This document shows positions 12,001 through 23,408 of a stretch of DNA of 64,000 bases, one piece after another. The notes below the pieces were generated by a model, which was not told the origin of the DNA, searched no databases, and worked only from the letters and a program-made list of their open reading frames with translations. Where the stretch lies: contig JAQFVV010000143.1 of the NCBI GenBank assembly GCA_028023455.1, positions 1,216,001 through 1,280,000 on the forward strand. Direction: 5' to 3'. The translations under genes were made by a program, and so were the position numbers. Source of the DNA: Epiperipatus broadwayi. Lineage: Eukaryota > Onychophora > Udeonychophora > Euonychophora > Peripatidae. The stretch's first letter is position 1, and each line of letters starts with the position of its first letter.

Positions 12001-12690
12001 ACATGATTCTAAATTGACAAAACAATTACATCGGAATTCGTGAATACAAAATTATAAATTCATTATCTTAATTTATCAAAGTACAAATTAATTATTCTAT
12101 ACATTTTGTACAAGTAAGATTTTGATTAAAAACACTGATCAAAGGAATGTGACTTTTGATCAGCATTTTTAAATGACTTTGTATAATTTGCAAAATTAAA
12201 ATTTAAAGAAAATATACACGCAATTGAAACTTTTAAATTGAGCTAATATAAATCCACAAACCACACACACACGAATATTATTCATCATGATTTGTGACAT
12301 TTATACTCATACTCTTTACATTAAATTCTTTTTAAACAAACACAAAATAAATAACTTAAACTTTATGTGGCTTGGAATAGAAAAAGTCTCATTGCGGGTA
12401 AATAGTGGTTTAGAATTACCGTTCTTAAATGACAACCATGAAACTAAGATCGATTCTTCGATCTGTCTGTTTCAATATGTTCAGCTTGATCCATGTGCTT
12501 CTATAAAATTTACCATTGTAAAGGCATATCTTTATGGGATCAGACTTGTGAAACATATTAATGGTATCAGATTATCTAGGAAAGTTTACTGAACATGTTT
12601 TTTGAGAGAAATACATTCTATTTATATAATAAAGATTATCTCAAAGACACCCTAAAGAAGTACGATATTGATTGATTCCTTTGGGAAATT

Positions 12691-12766
12691 ATGGCTGATG
12701 CAGAATACAATGAAGAGCTATCATTAGTTAATAAACTGGAATTATTAAAAGTAAAGTTCATTTCAG
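12691..12766 (+). other. Candidate first coding exon
   Basis: The ATG at 12,691 has a favourable context (A at -3, G at +4). It opens 25 codons (MADAEYNEEL, then SLVNKLELLK, then VKFIS) plus one base, ending at ttcag|gtgaga, a good splice donor. The peptide is acidic to basic with a helical, leucine-spaced look. No family is recognised. It lies about 0.7 kb downstream of the CpG-retaining stretch, as a first exon would. The one-base phase at its end is compatible with the acceptor phase of the candidates at 44,880 and 51,820. Unproven: chance remains possible. Confidence 0.35.
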
Positions 12767-13284
12767 GTGAGAGTAAAAATTGCATCATAAGATAACAAGT
12801 AAACAAACCAAATAATCAATGTATATTATATGTGAATATATTTGTGGATTGGTTTGAATACTTATCACAAAACTCATCCTTAACCTTTTTTTATTCTTCT
12901 TGAGTTAAAATGGCTAATAATAATGATGATTATATGTTTTTGTGTAATCTAAAAAAATGATCTAGTTATACATTTAAATAAAGAATATTTTTAAAAAAAT
13001 CATTTTTTTCTTCTTAAGCCAAACATATGAGTAATGGAAAAAATAATTCATAACATCCATTTTCTCAAAATTATTTAATTTTTTCTCACTTTTATTTGTG
13101 TGTAGAAATTTCACACTGCAATAAAATAAGTTTTGTATGTAATAAATAAATAATAAAACACATTGACATGCTTGTGTTTTGTTCTTTATATATCTATAAT
13201 ATAATTTACATCCAGTGTTTTGATAATATGTAACACTTCAAAATTATTTGTCACATTACTAGTTTATTAAGTAAATGAAATACT

Positions 13285-13732
13285 AAAACATCACATGATT
13301 CCTTTCTTATGCTTGCTCATAACTTATTAAAACAGGCAAAACACTCCATACAGGAGTACCACTCAGTGCAAGTGAAAGTAATCAATGGATTCCAGAAGGC
13401 TTGTGCATAAAATCCCTACCTAATGCCTACTCATCCAATATCCCCAGACTAGTTTCTGGCTTGTTGCCTTATTCAGTGATGAGCCTTGGATCTGAAAGCA
13501 CTGCACCTAAATCATAGAAATAAAAGGTGGCTTCTGGAGGGTTGCATTAGATCCTAAGATCTAGGTGCAGTTCTCTCAGATCCAAGGCTCCTCATTGACA
13601 AAGGCCACAAGCCAGAAACTATACTGAGGATATTGGATACTAGATAGGGATTTGTGCACAAGCTTTCTGGCATCCATTGATTACTCAGGCTTGCACTGAG
13701 TGGTATTACTGTGTGGTGAGTTTTGCCTGCTT
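13285..13732 (+). mobile_element. Family F1 palindromic element, full copy with 13-bp target duplication
   Basis: The 448-bp element has long inverted arms: caggcaaaacactccatacag ... gtaatcaatgga ... ctagtttctggcttgt and their complements, ending in gttttgcctg. A non-paired 45-bp extension at the left carries catcacatgatt...cttatgcttg. It is flanked by a perfect 13-bp direct repeat, taaatgaaatact (13,272-13,284 and 13,733-13,745). There is no open reading frame and no poly-A tail. Related copies lie at 21,595, 23,531, 24,470 and 24,683. The duplication length fits target-primed insertion better than any common DNA transposase. Confidence 0.88.
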
Positions 13733-13745
13733 TAAATGAAATACT

Positions 13746-15825
13746 CTTAAGTACCCTACTTTCCTACCATTTATACCAACCCATTACTTAAAAAAATTGA
13801 AAAGGAATTACTTGGAATATATTTATCAAGATTAAAAGTAATATTCTCTGCATTGTGTTCATGGATGTATATCAGTCTTTCTTACATCACAAAAACAAAT
13901 TTCAGCATTTCTACAGATTTTAATACTGTAAAATATAAACTGATATGAGCTGGACTTTAATAGTGGAAAAATTTTGGCTATGCTAGAGCATGGATATAAA
14001 AATATTTATTTTAATATGTTTATAGATAAACATAGAGCAAAAATGTAACATTTTATGGGAGAGCTGTGCCCATTCTTAGGTTTTCTTTTTTATGTAAGTT
14101 GTTCAGGAATGCATTATTTAATATAGGAAAAACTAAAAAATTAAATTGAAAATCTTATTAATTCATTCATAAATTTATATACCTCTCTATTCAATAAATA
14201 TCATTATTTAATCTACTAATTACTGCTAGAGTCACATATTATTCACTAATAATAATCTACACTGAAGTTTTTTTCATATTCATTTATACTTTCTGTAGGA
14301 AATTATTTTAAAAAAGACATATGGTTTCTATCTCCTAAACTGGAAAACAAATATCTTCAGGATTCAAAAAAACATTTAATCTAATATCAAATTATTTTCA
14401 CATTTTGAAATAATGTTCAAAATTATTTCTACACATCAGCTGCTATCAGTAACTCGATATTAGAAATCCCTTCTTTTACATAACTATTATCCTTAGCAAA
14501 TTTAATTTTTGCCTATCCAAGAACAAATACATTTTAATATTGGAAGAAAAATTCACGCTAAATCTAAATAACGAGCAGTTTATTTGAAAATTCAAGTTTT
14601 GATCATTTGGGTCAAAATTTCTTTGACTTTACCATCAAATTAAATTTAGAGTTTTCATCCACATTACATTCAATAAGAACAAAAGATAATATGTAAATGT
14701 ATAAGACCAATGTTTTCTTTGTCATAAAGATATAAAATACTAATCTCACTTTATCTTTAAGCTCTGATTTTGGCATTATATAACCAGTAATTACAATATT
14801 TTTCATTAACTCCAAATAAACATTCACTTCTATTTTAAATATGTGCTATGATATATAATATTCAGGCAAGTATATTTATTCTCCACTTATTATAGAGGAC
14901 TAAAGAACATTTATATATAATAATCCTAGAAAACTTCCAAACACTTTGGGAATAAGTTAGAACATAATATTTATTGTTCTACCTTATTTTTAATGTGGCA
15001 GTATTTGAAGCTTTAACATGATACAATTAATCTTTAGTCACAAAAGTGGGATAAAAAATCGTAGATTTTAGACAGGTTATTTCAATACTAAACCTCATTT
15101 ACTGTATATTTCTAATTTATCAATATGCTTATACATATATTAAAAATTTTTTGATATAAATATTTTTGCATTGATAATAGGAAACCATATGCCTTACTTT
15201 GTAACTTCTTTTATTTCATTTTCTTATACTATCCTAGGTATGTAGTATAAAATGTCTTATTTAATTTATTGTTCAATAAGTTTATTTGAAATATAATAAT
15301 AGTAATAATATTTTTATAATTTATTTACTTGGAAACAAGAAGTAAATGATAAATGATACAGTAATATAAAATCGAGTTAAATTCAAAGAACATTTTGTAA
15401 ACATATTAAATAATTTAGTACAATTGTAACTAAGCTACTTTCAATTGGAATTCATCAGAAATTTTGGTATGATCATTGTGTAATTCCAGTAAAAATTAAT
15501 AATATCTAGTATAATATACACATTGTTATATAAGTTTGTGAAACAGATGAAGTAAACATTGTAAAATACAGCAGTTCCTCTTAAACAAATATTACAATAT
15601 AATAAGCTTTGATAACAAGATATATAAATAATAATTAAAACTGAGTGAGGTAAAAGCTTAGAAAAATAGAAGAGCATATAATTTACTTTCTGTAAACAAG
15701 AGTGAAGAAAGTCAATATTATTTAATAAGAATAATCTAGAATCAATAAGTACACATACATAACAATAAGTATTATATTAAATTGCAATGCAATAAAATAA
15801 TTATTACAAACTGATGTCAAGAGAA
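13746..15825. other. A+T-rich non-coding stretch
   Basis: No gene, RNA or repeat arm is recognised. The short reading frames on the minus strand (14,612-14,827 and 15,441-15,677) are hydrophobic, A/T-driven and unlike known proteins. Confidence 0.5.
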
Positions 15826-15829
15826 TATG

Positions 15830-16480
15830 AAACAATTTACAAAAAAAATATGTCATTTTAGTTTTATTCAAATTAACTGATAAAGAATTAAATTTAACCA
15901 TTTTCTAATTAAAAATAAGCGATTGGAACTGTAGCACAAAATAAAGCAATATTATTTACAAAACCATAAATCTTTAATTTTAAATGTAGTGAAAATATAT
16001 CATTTGTATAAGTTTAAAATAAGATAGAATCCAGGACTGAACCTTGTGGTACACCATAATTAATTGTTGTAAAAAAACAATATCACCAGAAATGTTTATT
16101 GACTGCTTCCGACTTTTTGAATACTTTGAAAGCTAAGAAACAAAAAGACCATGAAAATCGTATAGACAAATGCTTTGGATAAGTCTAAATATATAGCAGT
16201 AGTTTTGAAATTATTATCTAATGATGATCTGCGTATATAATTGTAGAATATCCAATGTATTTTTTTTTCTTTCAAAAATAAAACCATACAGGTGCTGAGA
16301 AAGTTTTCTTTTTAACCATCAATAATGACATTATTTTCCTTTAATCACCTCTTTCAACATTTCAGAAATAATAGATATTCGTTTATAATTATCAAAATGT
16401 AAGGGATCACTCTTTTAAAAATAGGTAAAATAATACAAACTTTTGAATAAACACAATTATAAAAATATTTATTTTCTTTA
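15830..16480 (-). pseudogene. CR1/L2/Jockey-like reverse transcriptase fragment
   Basis: Read on the minus strand with frame changes, polymerase motifs appear in the right order. SDPLHFDNYKRISII (compare DP..FDNYRPISIL) is at about 16,360-16,415. LYGFIFERKKNTLDIL (compare QYGFR.K.ST.D) follows. Motif A, TAIYLDLSKAF with the second Asp replaced by Val, is at 16,167-16,199. Motif B-like GVPQGSV.DSILF is at 16,020-16,055. Then come INDIFSL and a decayed motif C region and RKWLNL. This clade differs from the RTE-like pieces at 6 and 33 kb. Stops and indels throughout; both ends of the element are lost. Confidence 0.8.
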
Positions 16481-16869
16481 AGAATTTTTGATGTTTAACT
16501 ATCTATTTTAGTTAAACAAGCAGAATTTAATCAATGAATCATATAAGACAACTGAAAATCAATAATGTACATACATAAAAAAAAACTAAGGCAAGAAGAA
16601 TCAATATCTAGAATTAAATGTTGGAATCCTGAATGAGATTTTGTGATTACATATTTTTATAATACAGTAAATAAAATTAACATACCTATTACCAATTTTT
16701 TTTATTATGCATATCAATCATTTTCTTTATATAAGGTTTATCTTTATAAATTTATTTAAATACATTAAACCATATCCATAGTTTTAAAAGACTTTAACAA
16801 CTATTTTGTTTCCAGTAATATTGTCCATAATTAATTTTAGGTTCATTTAAATAAGAAACTGAATTACAT

Positions 16870-16896
16870 TTTGTATGTGTGTGTGTGTGTGTACTT
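16870..16896. repeat. Short TG microsatellite
   Basis: A (tg)n run of about nine units inside A/T-rich sequence. No other structure is associated with it. Confidence 0.8.
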
Positions 16897-17389
16897 GCAT
16901 GTTATTGGCATCACTACAAAAAATATTAATAACATTTTTTGATACTTTATGATTATTCGTATGTTGGAGTGATATAAATATTTAATATCACCTGCATAAC
17001 ATGTATTTTTTTTTTTTTAAAATCTAGTAAAGATATCAATTTTGAGGTATAAATGGGAGGAGAATAAGATTTAAAATTCTTCTTTGAAGAATTCCACATT
17101 TATAAATAATTATAAAAAAAGATTTTCGTTTGATGTGACCACAATTCTTTCTATTAATAACAAAAGAATTTAAAAGTTTTAAAGGACTAATTGAAAATCA
17201 ATTTTGTCTGCTTTTATTGGTCTTACTTCGAATTTAAATTACACTTCTTATTTAAATTTTGAAGACGTAAAATTAGAGTGCTGTTTAAATTCAAAGCGAA
17301 TATTTTAAAATTACATTTCTGCCGATCCTCCCATTCCCAAACATTTTGTCTTTGTTTTACTCCACGAATACGCATAGTATGATCCTAAA

Positions 17390-17690
17390 TAGCATTTTAT
17401 TTGGGGATTCCCCCCTCGCATTTTTTCTTTTAATTGCTATTTAAGTAAATAAAAATGTTTATTATTTTTCAATACCAATTGTAAAATTATTTTTATATAT
17501 ATTTTTCAATTTTAAGATCCTACTGCACGCATTATATTACGATTCGTTGATAGCAGTTTATTCGGGAATTTCTCGTTCGCACTTTTCTTTTGTTTCTATT
17601 TAAGTAAATAAAAATGTTTGTTATTTTTCAGTATCTATTATAAAATCTTTTTTTAAATTTTTTTTCCAATTTTAAAATCCTACTGCAGCT
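17390..17690 (+). repeat. Two-copy tandem duplication, about 155 bp per unit
   Basis: Unit one (about 17,390-17,535) and unit two (about 17,550-17,690) share tagca.tttatt, then ctatttaagtaaataaaaatgtt, then atttttca.tac and ttttaa.atcctactgca. They differ by scattered substitutions, so the duplication is not recent. Flanking it are weakly inverted words, cgaatttaaatta (about 17,229) and taaattctaattcg (about 17,706-17,719), which suggest that a larger transposon-like unit encloses the tandem pair. CpGs are relatively frequent. Confidence 0.65.
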
Positions 17691-18647
17691 TAAATTCAAG
17701 GGCGGTTTAAATTCTAATTCGACGTAATACGGTAGTTTACCATTATACGTGCATTTTGTTATCTGCATTAATTTAAGTCTTGGAATTAAATGTCCTGGGA
17801 AGGATGAATACTATAGATGTGTTTTGTTTGTTTATTTCTAGGTATTAGAAGTAATTGCTTTTTAAAAAGAAAAAAAATCTTTTAGAGTAAGATCAAAATT
17901 TTTACTTAGCCTTAACTTAAATATCTTTTAAAGTTACTGTTAATATAAGTTTAAAGTGATTTTTGAAAGAGAAGGAAAGGAATTACAGATTATATGATGG
18001 TTTGGTAATCAATTAGAATTAACTTTTTGAAACTATTGTAACAAAACAAAAAAAAAAAAAAAATGAAAAAAGAAACAACAAATAATTTATATTACTAAGG
18101 AATATATTATTTTCAGAATAAATATTTCTTTTGTGCACATACATAGAATAAGATTAAATAGCGCCACTGCAAGTAAAAACTCCTCACAGAAAAACAATGA
18201 AGGAAAAGGCAGCACTTTCCAGACTTGTCATTTGATGGGAGGCAAAGGTTTGAACAATTTTAAAACTGGTTTTATTGCTATTTGAGAATATTTAAATACC
18301 CATTTATTGACCAATATTAGATAGTTAGCTGCTCATTAAAAAAAAAATCTAAAGGCTATTGAAAAAGTTTCTAATTTGAGTGACTTCAAATTCAGATTAT
18401 CTACATGGAAGATGATGTTGCAGGATTCAAAGCTACATCATCTGCATGAAAGATGATGTTCTACTATTGCATCAAAAGATCACAAAGCTGAAATATATAT
18501 GTATATGCATGCAAATCTTTTTTTTACAAGAGTTTACTGCTAATATTGTTATAAAATTAGTATATAAAATTAAATTAGTAAGAAGCCAATTTTGTTTTGG
18601 TGTAACAATAGTGCATTTTTACTGTTACTCTTACAACATAAGTTTTA

Positions 18648-19438
18648 CGATAGAATGACAGCCTGTTAAGCTAATTGCGCAGACGCTGTGAGAATGTTAT
18701 TAATAAATGAATACCTTCGAACAACCACATGATATAGTATTTGTATAAGAGTAAAAAGGAATCCTCTTACCCTTACGACTCAAATGTTTATATATGAGCA
18801 AATCTAAAGTAGTTGTAACGAAGGCGTCATTCATACAGACATTATATATAGTGATTTAAAGTGACTATTATGTAGTCACGCCTTCGTTACAACTACTTTA
18901 GATTTGCTCATATATAAACATTTGAGTCGTAAGGGTAAGAGGATTCCTTTTTACTCTTATACAAATACTATATCATGTGGTTGTTCGAAGGTATTCATTT
19001 ATTAATAACATTCTCACAGCGTCTGCGCAATTAGCTTAACAGGCTGTCATTCTATCGTAATTATAATCGCACGCAAGACGTTATAAAATAAATGTTTATT
19101 CATGTATATGATTTAGTTTCGTTTAGAGTGGCGTTTAGTAAATTTTAGAAAATTTCATCGGCGTCATTCATACAGATATTATATATAGTGATTTAAAGTG
19201 ACTATTATGTAGTCACGCCTTCGTTACAACTACTTTAGATTTGCTCATATATAAACATTTGAGTCGTAAGGGTAAGAGGATTCCTTTTTACTCTTATACA
19301 AATACTATATCATGTGGTTGTTCGAAGGTATTCATTTATTAATAACATTCTCACAGCGTCTGCGCAATTAGCTTAACAGGCTGTCATTCTATCGTAATAT
19401 ATAATCGCACGCAAGACGTTATAAAATAAATGTTTATT
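18648..19438 (+). mobile_element. Three-unit Penelope/retrozyme-like insertion with 13-bp target duplication
   Basis: The insertion contains one repeat unit three times. It appears first inverted and partial (18,648-18,840), then direct with a longer spacer (about 18,841-19,140 plus 19,141-19,160), then direct to the end (19,161-19,438). Each direct unit has cgtcattcataca, then the perfect hairpin gtgact-attatgt-agtcac, then gccttcgttac, the ctgtcattctatcgta segment and an aataaatgttta end. Unit-to-unit identity is almost complete. The whole is flanked by aacataagtttta (18,635-18,647 and 19,439-19,451). The inverted-plus-tandem arrangement is typical of Penelope-like pLTRs and of circular-RNA retrozymes. 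No open reading frame, so non-autonomous. Confidence 0.8.
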
Positions 19439-19734
19439 AACATAAGTTTTAGTTTAAGTTAAATAAACTTGAAACTTTTTTCAATAGTCTTAAGATTTTT
19501 TTATTCAGGTAATCATCCACGACTGATCAATAAATGGATATCTAGCTATTAGACAATGAAAAAATATTGAAAATAGTACAAACTTTTATCATGAAGCAAT
19601 TGGTCTTCTTTGTAGTGATTGTTTGAAGGCCTTTTTTTTTCTGAAATTTTAAAGTAGTGGGGTTTGGTTTGTTTTCATTTCTTGTTTTACTAGTTGCATG
19701 ATACTGTGTATTTTAGATACAAGTATATTTTAGA

Positions 19735-20400
19735 TACCTGGAGTCTAGATGTAATATAGGGGATTTGAATACAGACTTTCAAAAGTTTTCTTCAACCATC
19801 CATTCTATCTCAAACAAGATACACATGACCATGCACATATGAGAAAGATAAATGATCTCCATATCCATATTTTCTGCTGAACCAGCACTCACCAATTGCT
19901 CTAGATCATCATATCCCATATATATATAATCAGTATTTGGTTTATATTAAGATAGCCTATCTTCACATTTTAATGGATATGATTCAGTCTACTCCACCCT
20001 CCAATTCTTCAGCCATCCATAGCATTGAAAATCTGATAGTGGAATGTCCAAATCCCTTGCTAATGCCAATATTTTTGTTATGTTGACTTAAGATCAACAT
20101 GGGCATTACAATAAGATTGGCATTAACAAGGGATTTGGGCATTTTATTATCAGATTTTCAATGGTATTGATGGCTGAAGAGTTGGAGCATGGAGTAGATT
20201 GAAGCCTGTCCATTAAACCAAGCACTGAGTATATATACATGTGAGATGATCAGGACCAATTAAGTACTGTTTTAGCATGAAATACATGTATTGGAGATCA
20301 TTTATTATTCTCACATGTGTCTGAGATAGAGTGGATGGCTGAAGAGAGCTTGAAAGTCTGTATTCAAATCCTCTGTATTACAATACTGTCTAATAAAAAT
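19735..20400. repeat. Family F2 palindrome, best copy
   Basis: The left arm (gggatttgaatacagac ... gctaatgccaatat, 19,758-20,070) is mirrored by the right arm (gattggcattaacaaggg ... gtctgtattcaaatcc, 20,120-20,375). Each arm is about 310 bases and the spacer about 45 bases. RNA from it would form a very long hairpin. The outer arm, read outward, contains ttcaaatcc, which looks like a tRNA B box preceded by an A-box-like gagtggatggctgaag. The arms may therefore derive from a SINE duplicated head to head. The ends are not sharply defined and no target duplication was secured. Confidence 0.8.
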
Positions 20401-21492
20401 TATTTTTTTAAAAATAAAACACAATAAATTTAAAAAAAAAAAATTTTCAATCAGTTTAATATAAATATACCATACAAGTTTTAATTAGAACTTTTAATAG
20501 CAAAAAAAAAAAAAAAGGGGGAAATTAAATTTAACTTTCTAAGTTTGATCGTTACTTCTGTGTACTCATAATTATTTTCTTAATGCTTTAATGTAATAAA
20601 CCAAGAAATTTACTAGCACAGTTTCAAACTGAAATTTTTAAACAGAAGATTATCAGTCTTTTACACATGTGCCTGTACTGTTATATTCAATACGTGTAAT
20701 AAAGAAAATGGAAGTAAAGTAAATAATATGAAATCTTTACACTCTTATTTCAAGATAATTATGATTGGTCTACATAATTAAATTTAGATATAAGAGATTG
20801 CTCTTATCTTTTCAAAGAGTCTATCTTGTGCTTTGGATGGAGAATTTCCTAATATTAACCAAAAATAACATTAATTGGATATAACAGTACAGCGTACGTG
20901 TAAAAAGTTGAAGACCTGTTTTTAAAAAAAATTAATGTCTTAATAAAAACAGTATTTTATTTTAGAGTTTATTTATAAAAAAAAATATAGTAAGAGTAGA
21001 TTTCTATTTAGATAATTTGTTTTACTATTCCCTTAAGCAGAACTACTGTTTAGTCTCTTTCTTTTTGAAAATCTGTCTTTCTAATTTAGATTGTTTATAT
21101 CAAAATTACTATAATGATTGCATTTCCATTTTAGTGATTAAGAAGAAATAAAATAATTATTTTTTATTATTGAAAATTTTCATTGTTAATTATTAAATTT
21201 AGTTTATATATTTGACTGTCTAAATTAAAAAAAAATAATAATAATAATTTGAAACAATTTCTGATTGTTTCGAAATGAAAGAGAAAACAAAATTAGATAT
21301 TGATCCTTAAATAATCTTTTTAATTTATATGGATTACTAAATATTTACAATCTTTAAATTAAGCAATGTTTATAGTTTTAAAAAAACTTAATAGAATTAT
21401 ATCACTAAACAAAATAGCAAATATATGTAAAAAATTTGGTGATATATTTTTTAATAACTTTTGTACTTTTCATTTTTTTTTTTTAAACAAAT

Positions 21493-21570
21493 ATTGCCTA
21501 ATGGTTAGCATAGCTGCCTTCCAAGCAGCTGGCCCGGGTTCGTCAACGCATTTGGCATATGAAAAAAAAA
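21493..21570 (+). repeat. tRNA-Gly(UCC)-like SINE or tRNA pseudogene
   Basis: The segment taatggttagcatagctgcc, the loop ttccaag of an anticodon arm (anticodon UCC), and cccgggttcg followed by caacgca match the core of metazoan tRNA-Gly closely. The second half of the T arm is deleted (gggttcgtcaacgca instead of gggttcgattcccgg...). A run of nine A follows. It is therefore a retroposed, truncated tRNA-derived sequence and not a working tRNA. Confidence 0.75.
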
Positions 21571-21594
21571 GGAATGCAAGTATAATTTAATATA

Positions 21595-21665
21595 AGCCAA
21601 TAAACATCACATGATCACCATTTCTTATGCTTGTTTATACGTATAGTGAGTTTTGCCTGTTTTAA
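21595..21665 (+). mobile_element. Family F1 minimal element, 71 bp, with 12-bp target duplication
   Basis: It consists only of the F1 left extension (agccaataaacatcacatga ... cttatgcttgttta) fused to the F1 right end (gtgagttttgcctgttttaa). The palindromic middle is missing. It is flanked by taatttaatata at 21,583-21,594 and 21,666-21,677. Because both termini and the target duplication are intact, it fixes the F1 boundaries precisely. Confidence 0.85.
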
Positions 21666-21677
21666 TAATTTAATATA

Positions 21678-21960
21678 CTTGGAAATTAGATGTAATTGTA
21701 GAGGATTTGAACACATACTTTCAAGAACCCTTCAGCTAATGACACTATCTCATACAATAGTACCGAGAATTGATTATATATATGTGTGGGAGATAATGAG
21801 CTGGGTCAACTAATGAGTGCATATATATTGGAGATCATTTGTCTTTTTCAAATGTTCATGCTCATGTGTATTGGTTGCATAAGATAGTGTCAATAGCTGA
21901 AGGGCACTTGAAAGTTGTGTTCAAATCCTCTACAATTAAAAACCAAATAATTTTTATTAA
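21678..21960. repeat. Family F2 palindrome, shortened copy
   Basis: The word tgtagaggatttgaacaca near the left is mirrored by tgtgttcaaatcctctaca near the right. Inside, the F2 words tgggtcaactaatgagtgc and ttggagatcatttgtctttttcaaatg are present. The arms are shorter and more diverged than at 19.7 kb. Confidence 0.75.
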
Positions 21961-23324
21961 GCAAAAAATTTTTATATACACTTGGAAAAAACATGGTTTA
22001 AAATTCATCTAGTTATTATAGAACAGACAAATGCAATGGTGTATAAATTACAAAATATATTTTGCAAATACATAGTAAAGACATACAAAAATTAAAAAAG
22101 AAAAGAAAGAAAAAAAGGGATTATCTACTTATAATGAGGTCAGAAGAGAGACCAGGCTCCACATAGCATCAACTTTTTGTTTCCAATCAAAAAAGGAAGG
22201 AAAAATAAACCATACATAATAAGTTTTAAAGTAGCATTATGCATAAAATAGGTTAACATTTGAACTCATTCCATATAACTATTACTTTTCTGAAATGTGA
22301 TTTCTAACATAATATTTTCTTCTATTTTATAGATTTGATTTTTGAATATAACTATATCAGTTAAAAATTATTTAACCGCAGTCATTTTTATTAGAGTCTA
22401 AATAACAAGCAAAATTTGTGAAAACTTTTAATGCACAAAAGAATTGTTTATTTTTTTTATTACTGTCAAATAAAGTTAGAGCTGATGAAATTCTTTATTA
22501 AACAATTTTTGTTGATGTAATCATCTTAACGGAAACAAAAATCTTAACTTTGCCCAGCTTTCAAATTTTAGCAAAAAACAATTCTTATTATTGATAAACT
22601 TTCCCAAAAATTTAAATAAATATAGATAATTTTGCACTTTAATATCTCATGTATTTTATCTCATGTATTTTTTACATTGTCATTTGTCTTTTGTCATTTC
22701 CTTTTGTGGAAAATCAAAAATGTTAAAATTATTTTTTTGCTCAATGCAAAATTCAACATGTTCCCTGATACTGTTATTTTTATTCTTAATTTTCATTACT
22801 CATTTGATTTATTACTTAGTTTACTACATGTCAAACTTGCTCAGATGCATTGATTTTATTTTCTTAATAATCTATAATGAAATTTGTTAGCACTCTTGGC
22901 TATTGGCATCTTTTCACATTGTCATGTCTTTTATTTTGTATAGTTTAACCCATTGATACTTTATGAATATAGTATTAAAAGAACTATTATATTATTTGTA
23001 TTTATATGTTGGACTATTTCCATCATTTAATATAAGTATTGAATGTCTTTAGAAAAATTTAACTTAATTTAAATATTTCAAATACATTTAACTGTTAGTA
23101 ATTATCACACGGTAAGTATATGCTCAACATTTTGAGAGGCATTATTCTCCCCTCTTCTTCAGGTGTTGCTGACATCACAATAGTAAACAATCCCATAAGT
23201 CAATCTAGTATGACTATATGTAATGTACAGAAACCACGAATCAACTTTGCTCTCAGAAAAAGGTGGAGAAATCAGGAGAAACCTCATAGATAAGTTTATG
23301 AAATTTTTACTGACTGTTGCCTTT

Positions 23325-23408
23325 GTCAGGATAGTTCAGTTGGCTAGAGAATTACCTTAAAATTCAGTACTCAAGAATCTAAGGATCCAGGTTCAATTCC
23401 CATGCCAA
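23325..23408 (+). repeat. tRNA-like promoter segment in F3 loop
   Basis: An A-box-like tagttcagttggctagag and a B-box-like ggttcaattcc sit at suitable spacing, with a plausible anticodon-arm region between. This is a tRNA-derived polymerase III promoter. The acceptor stem ends do not pair well, so it is not a functional tRNA. Confidence 0.65.

Noticed and set aside
12287-12592. 101-codon open frame
   Set aside because: The longest of its neighbourhood but with no recognisable domain, no splice or promoter context of its own and A/T-driven composition. Kept out of the feature list.
13285-13732. Ordinary DNA-transposon MITE (Mutator or hAT type)
   Set aside because: The 13-bp duplication is longer than those superfamilies normally make, and other copies have 12 bp.
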